The notes under the pieces: model-generated
Databases searched by the model: none
What the model saw: the letters and a program-made list of their open reading frames with translations, nothing else
Told to the model about the DNA's origin: nothing
Shown here: positions 24,524-33,130 of the stretch, in pieces
How positions within the stretch are numbered: the stretch's first letter is position 1
How the letters are laid out: each line of letters starts with the position of its first letter
Translations under genes and position numbers: made by a program
Assembly: GCF_030656115.1 (NCBI RefSeq)
Contig: NZ_JAUSOO010000129.1
Span: 1-64,000, forward strand
Direction: 5' to 3'
From: Hydrogenophaga sp.
GTDB taxonomy: Bacteria; Pseudomonadota; Gammaproteobacteria; Burkholderiales; Burkholderiaceae_C
Length of the DNA: 64,000 nt

Positions 24524-25932
24524 GCTTGGGCGTCAGCGAGAACGTGAAGGAGGGTGTTCATGAGGGCGTCAGGGCGGGCGTGGACCCGAGCCCAGACGGT
24601 AGCCCCAGCCTGAGCGAGCGCATGGCCGCCTTGCAGGCGCAAGGCGTGCATTCCGTGTTGACCACCTTCACCGACCTGCACGGCGCGCCCAAAGGCAAGC
24701 TGGTGCCGCTGGCCGCGTTGCCTGATGTGGTGCAGGTGGGCGCGGGTTTCGCTGGCCCCAGCATCTGGGGCACCGGCTTGCCGCGCATGGGCGCGCGCAG
24801 CGAATACTTCGGGCGGGTGGTGCCCGCATCGCTGCGGCCGCTGCCCTTCATGCCCGGCGTGGCGCATGCGGTGTGCGACGGTTTTGCCGGTGGTGAGCCG
24901 CTGGACACCTGTTCGCGCCAGGTGCTCAAGCGCCAAGTCGAGCGTCTGCGTGCACGTGGCCTCACGCTGTGGGTGGGCATTGAGCCCGAATTTTTCCTGC
25001 TCAAACGCGGCCCCGACGGCGCCTGGCAGGTGGGCGACGCCGACGACCGGCACGCCAAACCGTCGTACGACCTGGCCGCCATCGGCCGCAACCTGGGGTT
25101 CTTGGACGGCATGCGGCGCCACCTGACGGACCTGGGTTTCGAGTTGCAGCAAATGGACCACGAAGACGCCTGCGGCCAGTACGAGATCAACTACCGGTTT
25201 GACGACGCCTTGGCTGCCGCCGACCGCTACCAACTGTTCAAGCTGACCGCGCACGCGGTAGCGCAGCAGCATGGATGCGTGTTTTCCACCATGCCCAAGC
25301 CGCTGGCGCATGCGCCGGGCAGTGGCCTGCACTTTCATTTGAGCCTGACCGACGCCCAAGGCCGCGCGGTGATGGCCGACCCGGCGGGCGCGCTGGGTCT
25401 GAGCACCCTGGGTCACCAGTTTGCGGCCGGCCTGCTGCACCACGCCGATGCGCTGGCCGCGCTGTGCGCGCCCACGGTGAACAGCTACAAGCGCCTGGCC
25501 AGCAGCGCCAGCGCCTCGGGCACCACCTGGTCGCCGGTGTGGAAAACCCTGGGCGACAACAACCGCACCTGCCTGGTGCGCACCGTGGCCAACCGGCTGG
25601 AATGGCGCCTGCCCGACCCGTCGTGCAATGTCTACGCGGCGCTGGCGGGCACGCTGGCCGCCGGGTTGTCGGGCATCGACCTGGCGCTGCCACCGGTCGA
25701 GGCTTGCGACGAAGACCTGTACCAGCGCCAGGCCCGGGGCGAGGCCATGCCCGCGCGCCTGCCGCGCGATCTGTGCCGCGCGCTGGACGCGCTGCGCCAA
25801 GACAGCCGCCTGCGCGAAGCCGTGGGCACGGCGTTTTGCGAGCAGTTTCTGACCATCAAACAGGCCGAGTGGGACGCCTGGAGCCAGCACGTGAGCGGCT
25901 GGGAGCTGGAGCGCTACGCGGATGCGAGCTGA
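24520..25932 (+). CDS. Second glutamine-synthetase-like ligase (GlnT/type III-like)
   Basis: This 470-residue GS-family protein has a GS-like metal site (WVGIEPEFFL) and HEDACGQYEINYRF. It also has GSGLHFHLSLTDAQG and an ATP-binding C-terminal part (WKTLGDNNRTCLVRTVANRLEWRLPD). It diverges strongly from the puuA gene at 12767-14134, so it likely ligates another amine. Start is GTG at 24520, four bases inside gabT (GTGA), so translation is coupled to gabT. GlnT-like genes beside methylamine or ethanolamine genes make gamma-glutamyl amides; here a GABA- or amino-acid-related substrate is inferred. Confidence 0.75.
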   Translation: MSLGVSENVKEGVHEGVRAGVDPSPDGSPSLSERMAALQAQGVHSVLTTFTDLHGAPKGKLVPLAALPDVVQVGAGFAGPSIWGTGLPRMGARSEYFGRVVPASLRPLPFMPGVAHAVCDGFAGGEPLDTCSRQVLKRQVERLRARGLTLWVGIEPEFFLLKRGPDGAWQVGDADDRHAKPSYDLAAIGRNLGFLDGMRRHLTDLGFELQQMDHEDACGQYEINYRFDDALAAADRYQLFKLTAHAVAQQHGCVFSTMPKPLAHAPGSGLHFHLSLTDAQGRAVMADPAGALGLSTLGHQFAAGLLHHADALAALCAPTVNSYKRLASSASASGTTWSPVWKTLGDNNRTCLVRTVANRLEWRLPDPSCNVYAALAGTLAAGLSGIDLALPPVEACDEDLYQRQARGEAMPARLPRDLCRALDALRQDSRLREAVGTAFCEQFLTIKQAEWDAWSQHVSGWELERYADAS

Positions 25933-25972
25933 GAGCGAAGTAATCGGCCCGCCCGCGCCGAAAATCGTCCGA
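25930..25972 (+). repeat. 43-bp direct repeat, left copy (partner 29385-29427)
   Basis: It starts exactly at the stop codon of the upstream gene and runs through GTAATCGGCCCGCCCGCGCC to ATCGTCCGA. The partner at 29385-29427 matches 40 of 43 bases and also starts at a stop codon. Together they bracket 3.4 kb. Confidence 0.8.
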
Positions 25973-26300
25973 GCCAGCCCAGGCTGCAATTTCTTTACCC
26001 ATGGTTTGATGCGGACGAGTGGCTGGCGCAGGAGCGATTGAGCAACACCCTCCGACTCAGCAAGGACGAAAAGGCAACCCTGGATGCGGCGGCCAGCGCC
26101 TTGCACGGGATCGTGCAAATGGACCCGGGGCGGTTCATAAAGCATCGGCGCTCGCCACCCTCGTACACCGATTGCCGCGTGCTGGCGTTCGGGCAGATCC
26201 GACCCGCCGTGGTCGTGACCGATGACCTGGCCATGCACGAACTGCTCAAGAAGATGTTGACAGCCAAGCTGATCGACAGCGATCTGGTGCGTGATTCCAT
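25966..26300 (+). pseudogene. PIN-domain-like remnant
   Basis: The + strand frame reads LQFLYPWFDADEWLAQE, then PSYTDCRVLAFGQIRPAVVVTDDLAMHELL. The TDCRVLAF and VVTDD blocks look like the third and fourth acidic motifs of PIN ribonucleases. The N-terminal half with the first Asp is absent, cut at the direct repeat, and no start codon or antitoxin is visible. The rest of 26300-26590 carries no intact gene except a fragment at 26391-26516 (NEIYAALESHRFDGSGD, then ASWQKVKHTAFLKVFGK). I do not recognise it. Confidence 0.4.
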
Positions 26301-26596
26301 TTCCCTATCAACCGTGCACTTTGTCGGCTTCGCTTGCCGTACGTTTGTACTGTCTGCGCTTCGCCTTCGCGTTCACGATGGATCTGGAAACGGAATGAGA
26401 TCTATGCGGCACTGGAGTCCCATCGATTCGATGGCAGCGGTGATTTGCCGGCGTCGTGGCAGAAGGTCAAACACACCGCATTTCTCAAGGTTTTCGGGAA
26501 ACCAAAGGACACGTGACGCGGGACGAGCTCTCGGCCACTGCCTGCAACCGATGATCACAGGCGGCGCTGCACGCGCAGCGCCGCCCTGGCCTGCAA

Positions 26597-28090
26597 TCAG
26601 TCGATCTTCACGTACTCGTAGTCCACCGGCTGCTGGTTGATGCCCATGCGGGGAGGGGCGATCCAGCTGGCGTACTGGCCGGGCGCGTGGTTGGGCGTCA
26701 TCAGCGAGTGGATAAAGGCGATGTCCGCATCGTTGGGCAGCCACTCGCCCTGCGCGGCGGCAAAGGCTTCGGCGCTCAGCAGCTCGCCGGTCGGGCTGAT
26801 GGGGTGGCCGGCGAACTCGCCGATCCTGCGGTTGAAGCCTTTGTGCGGCTGGGTGATCTTGAAGTGGATGCCGGCCTTCTCGATGCTCTTGTTCCAGCGG
26901 TCGATGCCGCCCTGGCAGTCGGCGATGTAGTCGTCCAGCAGGCGGCTGTTGATGGCGCGCAGCGCCGGTACGTCTTCCCACACCAGTTGGCCGTCCACCA
27001 CGCGCTGCACCTGGTAGGTGGCGTCCTGCAGCTGGTGGTCGTCGCCGGTGAGCTTGGCCTCGTTGAAGCGGCCCTTCAGGCCGGTGTTGAAGGCATCTGC
27101 GCCGTTGCTGGAGATCTCCGAGCCAAACAGGTCGCGCGTCACGCTCATGTGGAAGTTGGCCTTGCGCTGCAGCAGCGGCAGGTCGACCACGCCCAGGGCG
27201 CGGATGCGTTCCACGTCGTACGGGTCGGTGATGCCGGCCTTGTTCATGGCGGCGCAGGTGGCCTCGATGGTGCGGCCCACGCCGGTCTCACCCACGAACA
27301 GGTGGTGCGCCTCTTCGGTCAGCATGAAGCGGCAGCTGCGCGAGAGCGGGTCGAAGCCGCTCTCGGCCAGCGCGGCGAGCTGCATCTTGCCGTCGCGGTC
27401 GGTGAAGTAGGTGAACATGAAGAAGCTCAGCCAGTCGGGTGTCTTCTCGTTGAAGGCGCCCAGGATGCGCGGGTTGTCCTGGTGGCCGCTGCGGCGCTCC
27501 AGCAGGGCCTGCGCTTCCTCGCGCCCGTCCTTGCCGAAGTACTTGACCAGCAGGTAGACCATGGCCCAGAGGTGGCGGCCTTCCTCCACGTTGACCTGGA
27601 ACAGGTTGCGCATGTCGTACAGGCTGGGGGCCGTGGCGCCCAGGTGGCGCTGCTGTTCGACCGAGGCCGGCTCGGTGTCGCCCTGCACCACGATCAGGCG
27701 CTTGAGCAGCGAACGGTACTCACCGGGCACCTCTTGCCAGGCCGGCTCGCCCTTGTGCTTGCCGTGCGGGATGGTGCGGCCTTCCACCTTCGGCGCCAGC
27801 AGGATGCCCCAGCGGTACTCGGGCATCTTGACGTAGCCGAACTTGGCCCAGCCCGCCGGGTCCACGCCCACGGCCGTGCGCAGATAAACCTCGGCGTTCT
27901 GGAAACCGTCCGGGCCCATGTCCTTCCACCAGTCGATGTAGTTCGGGTGCCAGCTTTCCAGCGCGCGCAGCAGCTGGCGGTCGCTGGAGAGGTCCACGTT
28001 GTTGGGAATGGCGTCGTCGTAGTTCACTTCCACAAAGCGGTCGTTGCTCACGGATTCCGGGGCTTCGACAAGGGTGTCTTCTTGGCTCAT
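26597..28090 (-). CDS. boxB: Benzoyl-CoA 2,3-epoxidase subunit B
   Basis: This 497-residue protein is the di-iron oxygenase component that epoxidises benzoyl-CoA with BoxA as reductase. Landmarks are VNVEEGRHLWAMVYLL (Glu/His iron ligands near 200), SRSCRFMLTEEAHHLFVGETG (near 280) and SWHPNYIDWWKDMGP. I start at 28090 (MSQEDTLVEAPE) because AGGAGA precedes it; the frame extends 16 codons further upstream. The usual partners boxA, boxC and boxR are not beside it, so it is an orphan here. The gene is divergent from a DJ-1 gene and lies between direct repeats, so it may have been transferred. Confidence 0.9.
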   Translation of the reverse strand: MSQEDTLVEAPESVSNDRFVEVNYDDAIPNNVDLSSDRQLLRALESWHPNYIDWWKDMGPDGFQNAEVYLRTAVGVDPAGWAKFGYVKMPEYRWGILLAPKVEGRTIPHGKHKGEPAWQEVPGEYRSLLKRLIVVQGDTEPASVEQQRHLGATAPSLYDMRNLFQVNVEEGRHLWAMVYLLVKYFGKDGREEAQALLERRSGHQDNPRILGAFNEKTPDWLSFFMFTYFTDRDGKMQLAALAESGFDPLSRSCRFMLTEEAHHLFVGETGVGRTIEATCAAMNKAGITDPYDVERIRALGVVDLPLLQRKANFHMSVTRDLFGSEISSNGADAFNTGLKGRFNEAKLTGDDHQLQDATYQVQRVVDGQLVWEDVPALRAINSRLLDDYIADCQGGIDRWNKSIEKAGIHFKITQPHKGFNRRIGEFAGHPISPTGELLSAEAFAAAQGEWLPNDADIAFIHSLMTPNHAPGQYASWIAPPRMGINQQPVDYEYVKID

Positions 28091-28329
28091 GGGGGGTCTC
28101 CTGGGTGGGGATTTATGCACTTTAATGCAAGTCGTCACGGACGGTTAAGTGCAGTATCTTGCTTATTTGAGGCAGCGATTTGCGCTAGATCAAAAGGCGT
28201 TCAGATCACCGCCGGGCCTCCGCCGCCGATCAGGGCAAACCCCCATGCCTGCAGCAGCGGGCTGTTACCCCGGCCACCGAGCGCGCTCCAACAATCGTCT
28301 CCACACCCCCCCACCACCAGGAGATACGC
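28091..28329. promoter_or_regulatory. boxB divergent promoter region with TGCA-N6-TGCA box
   Basis: TGCACTTTAATGCA at 28116-28129 is TGCA-N6-TGCA. A single TGCA follows near 28149-28155 in GTGCAGTATC. As I recall, the benzoyl-CoA-responsive repressor BoxR binds TGCA-type operator boxes of this spacing, which would fit boxB control. Both strands carry start regions. The DJ-1 ATG has AGGAGA upstream. Confidence 0.5.
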
Positions 28330-28908
28330 ATGGGCAAGAAGCTGTTGATGATCTGTGGCGATTACTGCGAAGACTACGAAACCATGGTGCCGTTCCAGGC
28401 GCTGCAGGCGGTCGGCCACACGGTGCACGCCGTCGCGCCCGACAAGAAAGCCGGCGACTTCATCCACACCGCCATCCACGACTTTGAGGGTGCGCAGACC
28501 TACAGCGAAAAGCCCGGCCACCGCTTCACGCTCAATGCCACTTTTGCCGACGTGAAGCCCGAGAGCTACGACGGCCTGGTGATTCCCGGCGGGCGCGGCC
28601 CCGAGTACCTGCGCATGCACACCAGCGTGATGGCGCTGGTCAAACACTTCACCAGCAGTGGCAAGCCGGTGGCCGCTGTCTGCCACGGCGCGCAGCTGCT
28701 GGCGGCCACGGGCGACATCCAGGGCCGCACCATCTCGGCCTACCCGGCCTGCCAGGTGGAGGTGGAGCTCGCGGGCGCCACCTACGCCAACATCGCGGTG
28801 GACCAGGCCGTGACCGACGGCCCCTTCGTCACCGCGCCCGCCTGGCCGGCCCACCCGGCGTGGATCGCACAGTTTCTGGTGGTGCTGGGCACCAAGATCA
28901 CGCATTGA
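28330..28908 (+). CDS. DJ-1/PfpI superfamily protein
   Basis: This 192-residue protein has the nucleophile elbow VAAVCHGAQLLAA (Cys about 118), LVIPGGRGPEYLR and an N-terminal catalytic-type Glu in GDYCEDYETMVP. Family members are glyoxalase-III-like, protease-like or stress chaperones, and some are bacterial enzymes acting on reactive carbonyls. The length is typical. AGGAGA precedes the ATG at 28330. Its divergent pairing with boxB suggests a protective role against reactive epoxide or aldehyde products, but that is inference. Confidence 0.85.
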   Translation: MGKKLLMICGDYCEDYETMVPFQALQAVGHTVHAVAPDKKAGDFIHTAIHDFEGAQTYSEKPGHRFTLNATFADVKPESYDGLVIPGGRGPEYLRMHTSVMALVKHFTSSGKPVAAVCHGAQLLAATGDIQGRTISAYPACQVEVELAGATYANIAVDQAVTDGPFVTAPAWPAHPAWIAQFLVVLGTKITH

Positions 28909-28985
28909 TGTGAATCACCCGCGCCAGAAGCCGCCGACAATGCGGCTTCGTCCGCGAAATCGTCCTCCAACGCAGGAGTGCTGCC

Positions 28986-29387
28986 ATGTGTGAAGTCTTC
29001 ATCAGCGCCAACCCCGACAGCTACGCCAGCCGCACCCGCTCGGTGCGGCTGCACGGCGTGGTGACCAGCATCCGGCTGGAGAACCTTTACTGGGACGTGC
29101 TCACCGAGATCGGCGCGCGCGACGGCATGGCGGTGGTCGCGCTGATCGAGAAGCTGTACGACGAGTTGGTGGCCGCGCGCGGCGAGGTCGGCAACTTCGC
29201 GTCCTTCCTGCGCGTGAGCGCGCTGCGCTACATGGCGCTGCAGGCCCATCACCGCATCCCCATGGACAACGCGGTGCCGATCCGCTCGCTCGACGCGCGC
29301 GCCGTGCTGCATGCGCTGCCGGCGCACTGGGCGCTGCCGACGCCCGCGGCGTCCGGCACGGTGGTGGCGCTGCGCCGCAAGGGTTGA
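28986..29387 (+). CDS. Ribbon-helix-helix domain protein
   Basis: This 133-residue protein belongs to the RHH_4-type family. The signature is RTRSVRLHGVVTSIRLEN followed by YWDVLTEIGARDGMAVVALI. The RHH part (15-60) would form a DNA-binding dimer; the rest is a helical tail. The target is unknown. It follows the DJ-1 gene by 77 bp, so the two may be co-transcribed. The ATG at 28986 has CAGGAG upstream. Its stop codon is the first base of the right 43-bp repeat. Confidence 0.8.
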   Translation: MCEVFISANPDSYASRTRSVRLHGVVTSIRLENLYWDVLTEIGARDGMAVVALIEKLYDELVAARGEVGNFASFLRVSALRYMALQAHHRIPMDNAVPIRSLDARAVLHALPAHWALPTPAASGTVVALRRKG

Positions 29388-29427
29388 GAGCAACGTAATC
29401 GGCCCGCCCGCGCCGCAAATCGTCCGA
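29385..29427 (+). repeat. 43-bp direct repeat, right copy
   Basis: It is the partner of 25930-25972, with three differences. Beginning at the stop codon of the ribbon-helix-helix gene, it closes the 3.4-kb boxB segment. Confidence 0.8.
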
Positions 29428-29553
29428 ATGTCGTTCAGAAATACTCATGAAAATCAATCACGTAGGACGAACGACTTGAAAGACTTTCGCTCATCGCATC
29501 CGCTCTGCGTTGCAAATGCGCGCCGGAGGGGCGGTTGACGCGGTTTCGCGATA

Positions 29554-30330
29554 ATGCAGCGCTTGACTTCCACCACCTCAACCACTGCCAAAACCTGGAC
29601 CAAAACCGCCGACCGGCCGCTGCGCAGCGCTGCCAAGTCGCTGGGTATCTGGTTGTTCGCCCACTTTGTGGGTGTGCCGGTGCCGTGGCGCGCGGTGCGG
29701 CAGACGGACGGCGCGGCACTGCTGGCTTTTGAGCATGAGCGCCTGAGGGCGCTGGCCGCAGCGGGCGAACGGGTGCCGCCGGTGCTGGGTTTTGACGGCT
29801 ACACGCTGGAGACGGGCGACATCGGGCCCACGCTGGACCATGTGTTGCACCGCACGCCCGAGGCCGAGCGACTGGCGCTGATGTGTGCGGCCAGCGCCGA
29901 TTTGGCGGGGTTTCATGCGCGGGGACAGTGGCACGGTGGCGCCCAGACGCGCAACCTGACCTGGGATGGGCAGCACTTTGCCCGGCTGGATTTTGAAGAA
30001 CGCCTGCAACCGGGCCTGCCGCTGGCCACGGTGCAGATGTACGACGTGTTGCAACTGGTGTTGTCGCTGGCCCGCTACCTGGATGCCTTGGGGCCGCCAT
30101 CGGTGGTGGCTGTGCTCAACGCCTACCACGCAGCGAGCCAGGCTTCGGCAGGGCGCGCGCAGCCCGCGTCCGATCTGGCGGGTTTCTTGCGCCGGCTGTT
30201 GCCGCGTTTGTTGCGGGTGTCGCGCATGGCCGCCTGGTCCAGCCGGCTGGATAGCTCGCGCGAGTTGGTGCGCTTGCGCACCGTGCTCGACGGCATGGCG
30301 GCCTTTGTGCAACAGGCCGGGCAACCCTGA
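29554..30330 (+). CDS. Protein-kinase-like fold protein (Kdo-kinase/APH-like)
   Basis: This 258-residue protein shows ADLAGFHARGQWHGGAQTRNLTW, with His and Asn of a kinase catalytic loop, followed by FARLDFEE, where Asp would bind Mg. A nucleotide-binding region near FAHFVGVPVP is less clear. The layout resembles small bacterial kinases such as WaaP/KdkA and aminoglycoside phosphotransferases. The substrate is unknown; lipopolysaccharide-core phosphorylation is one option. The coding start is uncertain. The 105 bp between its stop and the hydrolase gene has no gene I can support. Confidence 0.55.
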   Translation: MQRLTSTTSTTAKTWTKTADRPLRSAAKSLGIWLFAHFVGVPVPWRAVRQTDGAALLAFEHERLRALAAAGERVPPVLGFDGYTLETGDIGPTLDHVLHRTPEAERLALMCAASADLAGFHARGQWHGGAQTRNLTWDGQHFARLDFEERLQPGLPLATVQMYDVLQLVLSLARYLDALGPPSVVAVLNAYHAASQASAGRAQPASDLAGFLRRLLPRLLRVSRMAAWSSRLDSSRELVRLRTVLDGMAAFVQQAGQP

Positions 30331-30435
30331 ATCCGACCCTTACCCGATGACCGGCGCGATACGGTTGCTGGTGCAGCACCCGGCAGAACAACCCGAACGC
30401 TTCAACGAGGTGTTGGAGCGCATGAACGGGGCTGA

Positions 30436-31548
30436 TCACTGCTGCGCCAGTTGTGCCGGCTGGAACAAAGCATTCAGGCGTTGCATCACCAGGGAGTCGG
30501 TTTCTTTCTGGGCATCGATGTCATCCTGGGTGAACTGTTTGTTGACATCGGCAATGTTTTTGTTGATGTCGGCCAGCGATTTGCTGACGTCAATCTGGTC
30601 AAAACTGTGCTTGGCGCCATCCTTGAGCACCAGGGCCACCGCATTGCTGGTGGCCGCGCCTGCGCCCAGCGCCATGGCGTTGGTGATGCGCTTGTTGCAC
30701 TCGCCGTCTTTGTAAAGACCATCCAGCGAGCCGTGGTAAATCGTCACGGGCGAATACGGCAGCCAGGTGGAACTCCAGGGGTTGGTGTTCTGGTTTTTGT
30801 AGGCATTGCCCATGCCGCAGCCGGGATAGTAGGCAAACCCTTCGGCAAACGGGCGTGAGCCGGAGGTGCCTTCATGGGACTTCTCCAGCGCAGACAGCAC
30901 GGTGGTGGCACCGTTGGACCAGCCCAGCAGTGCCACGCGGCCAGCTTGGGCCACCCCTTGCGAAACCAGGTAATTGCGCGCAGCCAGCGCATCCTCGACC
31001 CGCTCCGTCACCTCGTTCACTTTGCTGACGGTGCCCTCGAAACTGGACGGGTATTTGGCGACGGTGGCGTTGCACTGGTTGGCCACGTTGCGGAGGGTGA
31101 AACTGTCCACCAGCAGCACGTCGTAGCCCGCATTGGCCAACTGGTTGGACCAGCGCAGATGGATGTGGGACATGGTCTGGCTGTCGGGATTGCTGTTGGA
31201 CCACAGACCGGCGCAACCATGCAACAACACCACCGCGGCGTTTTTGGAGATCACGCCCCTGCTGCGCACCAGATAGGCGCTGATGCTGGTATCGGGTGTG
31301 GGATGGAGCGTGATCAGGGTTGGCCCGGTGCCTGTGGCCCGTGCGTTGGTTGCGCTCACCGCTTGGGCTTGCTCAGTGGCCACACCGCCTGTCTCGTCGT
31401 CGCCACCGCCGCAGGCCGCCAACGCCAGGCTGCCCACCGCACAGGCAAGCGCTGTGAAAAGGCGGCGCGAACAGGCGCGGGCATGGGGACGGGGATTTGC
31501 GGTTGCGGAGGTGGCAAGCATGCCGGTTGGGCGGATGGTCGGATTCAT
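30436..31548 (-). CDS. Alpha/beta-hydrolase lipoprotein (dienelactone-hydrolase-like)
   Basis: This 370-residue protein has an N-terminal signal with lipobox LALAAC (Cys about 46) preceded by an unusually long n-region, so it is probably an outer-membrane or periplasmic lipoprotein. ATG 31521 (MLATSATANP) is an alternative start. The hydrolase core has VVLLHGCAGLWS (oxyanion), LLGWSNGATTVL (nucleophile Ser about 205) and AKHSFDQ (His). Dienelactone hydrolases open cyclic diene-lactones in aromatic breakdown, but this extracytoplasmic relative could act on another ester. Its promoter is sigma-54 dependent, with two enhancer-like palindromes upstream. The 34-base leader contains GGAG six bases before the ATG at 31548. 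Confidence 0.75.
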   Translation of the reverse strand: MNPTIRPTGMLATSATANPRPHARACSRRLFTALACAVGSLALAACGGGDDETGGVATEQAQAVSATNARATGTGPTLITLHPTPDTSISAYLVRSRGVISKNAAVVLLHGCAGLWSNSNPDSQTMSHIHLRWSNQLANAGYDVLLVDSFTLRNVANQCNATVAKYPSSFEGTVSKVNEVTERVEDALAARNYLVSQGVAQAGRVALLGWSNGATTVLSALEKSHEGTSGSRPFAEGFAYYPGCGMGNAYKNQNTNPWSSTWLPYSPVTIYHGSLDGLYKDGECNKRITNAMALGAGAATSNAVALVLKDGAKHSFDQIDVSKSLADINKNIADVNKQFTQDDIDAQKETDSLVMQRLNALFQPAQLAQQ

Positions 31549-31591
31549 GAAGGCTCCAGTGGACGTGAACAGTGTTTGGATGCCTTCTCTA

Positions 31592-31609
31592 TTGCACAGG
31601 GTGTGCCAA
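31592..31609 (-). promoter_or_regulatory. Sigma-54 promoter for the hydrolase gene
   Basis: On the minus strand TTGGCACACCCTGTGCAAT fits TGGCAC-N5-TTGCA, with GG and GC separated by ten bases, the spacing RpoN requires. The predicted start of transcription is about 31582, giving a leader of ~34 bases before the ATG at 31548. Activation would need an NtrC-type regulator, and one is encoded next to it. Confidence 0.75.
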
Positions 31610-31660
31610 GCCGAAAACCCTTATGAATCAAGGATCTTTTTGTTTTGACGGCGCGGAAGG

Positions 31661-31745
31661 TGTCGGCGTTTGCCGACAGCCTTTGGCCACATTTCAGGAA
31701 AACCCTTGAAAATCAACCAACTTTCACTGTCGGTGTTCACCGACA
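31661..31745. promoter_or_regulatory. Two enhancer-like palindromes TGTCGG-N6-CCGACA
   Basis: TGTCGG-N6-CCGACA occurs at 31661-31678 and 31728-31745, 67 bases apart. The second overlaps the 3' end of the regulator gene. Both equal TGTC-N10-GACA, the motif I associate with GlrR/QseF. They lie upstream of the sigma-54 promoter, at roughly -88 and -155. Confidence 0.7.
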
Positions 31746-33121
31746 GTTCCGGAGGCAGATTTGAAATTCGCCGGATCCATCTGATGGCGACCCAGCAACG
31801 CATAAAAATCGGTCCGGTTGCGTTGGGCCAACCGGGCAGCCTGGGTCACGTTGCCCCGGGTGATCTTGAGCAACTGGCTGAGGTAATCGCGTTCAAATTC
31901 GCGTCTGGCCTCGTCAAAAGAGCGCATCTCGGCCAATGGCCCCTGTTGCATCGACAAAGCCCGCTGAACCAGCGCCAGCGGAACCTGCGGTGTGGTGGAA
32001 AGCACCACGCACTTCTCCACCACGTTGTGCAGCTGGCGCACATTGCCCGCCCAGGGCGCCGTGCTCAGCAGTTCCAGAGCACCCGGTGCAAAACCTGTCA
32101 CGTTTTTGCCGTAGCGCCTGGCCAGGGTTTGCCTGAAATGCAGCGCCAGTGGCGCAATGTCTTCGCGCCGCTCGGACAACGCGGGCAGATGCAGGGACAC
32201 CACGTTCAACCGATAGAACAGGTCTTCCCGGAACCGGCCCGCAGCCACCTCGTCCTCCAGCCGCTTGTGGGACGCGGAAATGATCCTCACATCCACCTTC
32301 ACAGCCCGACCGGCCCCCACGGGCCGCACTTCCCGTTCTTGCAGTGCCCGCAGCAGCGTGACTTGCACGGCCAGCGGGAAATCGCCAATCTCGTCCAGAA
32401 ACAGCGTTCCCCGGTGCGCACTGACAAACAGACCAGGCTGGTCCCGGACCGCGCCGGTGAAGGCCCCTTTGGTGTGACCAAACAGTTCGGACTCGATCAG
32501 GTTGTCGGGAATGGCCCCGCAGTTCACCGCCACCATGGGTTGGGCGCGGCGCGGGCTGGCCGCATGGATGGCCTGCGCCAGCAACTCCTTGCCTGTTCCG
32601 CTTTCCCCGTGGATCAGGACAGACGCATCACTCTGGGCCAGCAGATGGGCCTCGGCCAGCAGTTGCTCCATGCGCGGGCTGCGCGTGATGATGGACGCCC
32701 GCCATGCATCGGCGGGTACCTGCTGGTCGGGGTGGGCATCGTGGTCCACGCCCAAAGCCTGGGCAGCGTGCAAAGCCCTGTCAACTTCAGCCATCAGCTC
32801 ACGCGCCTCGAATGGCTTGGTCAGATAACCGAACACGCCGCGTTGCGTGGCACGCACCGCGTCCGGAATGCTGCCATGGGCCGTGAGTATCAGCACGGGC
32901 AGCAACGGGTTGCGCCTGTGGACCAGCTCAAAGAGTGCAAGGCCGTCCATGCCCCCCATGCGCAGATCGGTGATGAGCAATTGCGGCAAAGCATGGTCCA
33001 GGCGGGCCAGGGCCATTTCGGCACTGTCGGCCTGCACGACCTCATGGCCTTCGTGCTTGAGCCTGAGCGCCAGCAGCCGCAACAGGGCGGGATCGTCATC
33101 AACAATCAGAATGCGTGCCAT
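31724..33121 (-). CDS. NtrC-type sigma-54-dependent response regulator (GlrR-like)
   Basis: This 465-residue protein has a receiver domain (residues 1-120) with DD at 8-9, phospho-Asp in LLITDLRMGG (about 53) and Lys in YLTKPF. An AAA+ domain (about 145-380) has Walker A GESGTGKE, GAFTGA, the sigma-54 contact loop, and GTLFLDEIGDF. A C-terminal HTH has NVTQAARLAQRNRTDFYALL. It activates RpoN promoters when phosphorylated. The partner kinase is directly upstream, nine bases away. The two TGTC-N10-GACA sites next door and the sigma-54 promoter suggest that the hydrolase gene is its target. Confidence 0.9.
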   Translation of the reverse strand: MARILIVDDDPALLRLLALRLKHEGHEVVQADSAEMALARLDHALPQLLITDLRMGGMDGLALFELVHRRNPLLPVLILTAHGSIPDAVRATQRGVFGYLTKPFEARELMAEVDRALHAAQALGVDHDAHPDQQVPADAWRASIITRSPRMEQLLAEAHLLAQSDASVLIHGESGTGKELLAQAIHAASPRRAQPMVAVNCGAIPDNLIESELFGHTKGAFTGAVRDQPGLFVSAHRGTLFLDEIGDFPLAVQVTLLRALQEREVRPVGAGRAVKVDVRIISASHKRLEDEVAAGRFREDLFYRLNVVSLHLPALSERREDIAPLALHFRQTLARRYGKNVTGFAPGALELLSTAPWAGNVRQLHNVVEKCVVLSTTPQVPLALVQRALSMQQGPLAEMRSFDEARREFERDYLSQLLKITRGNVTQAARLAQRNRTDFYALLGRHQMDPANFKSASGTVGEHRQ

Positions 33122-33130
33122 GTTGTGTCT

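Noticed and set aside
30331-30435. Short + strand frame after the kinase-like gene
   Set aside because: About 30 codons, no ribosome binding site of note and no recognisable product.
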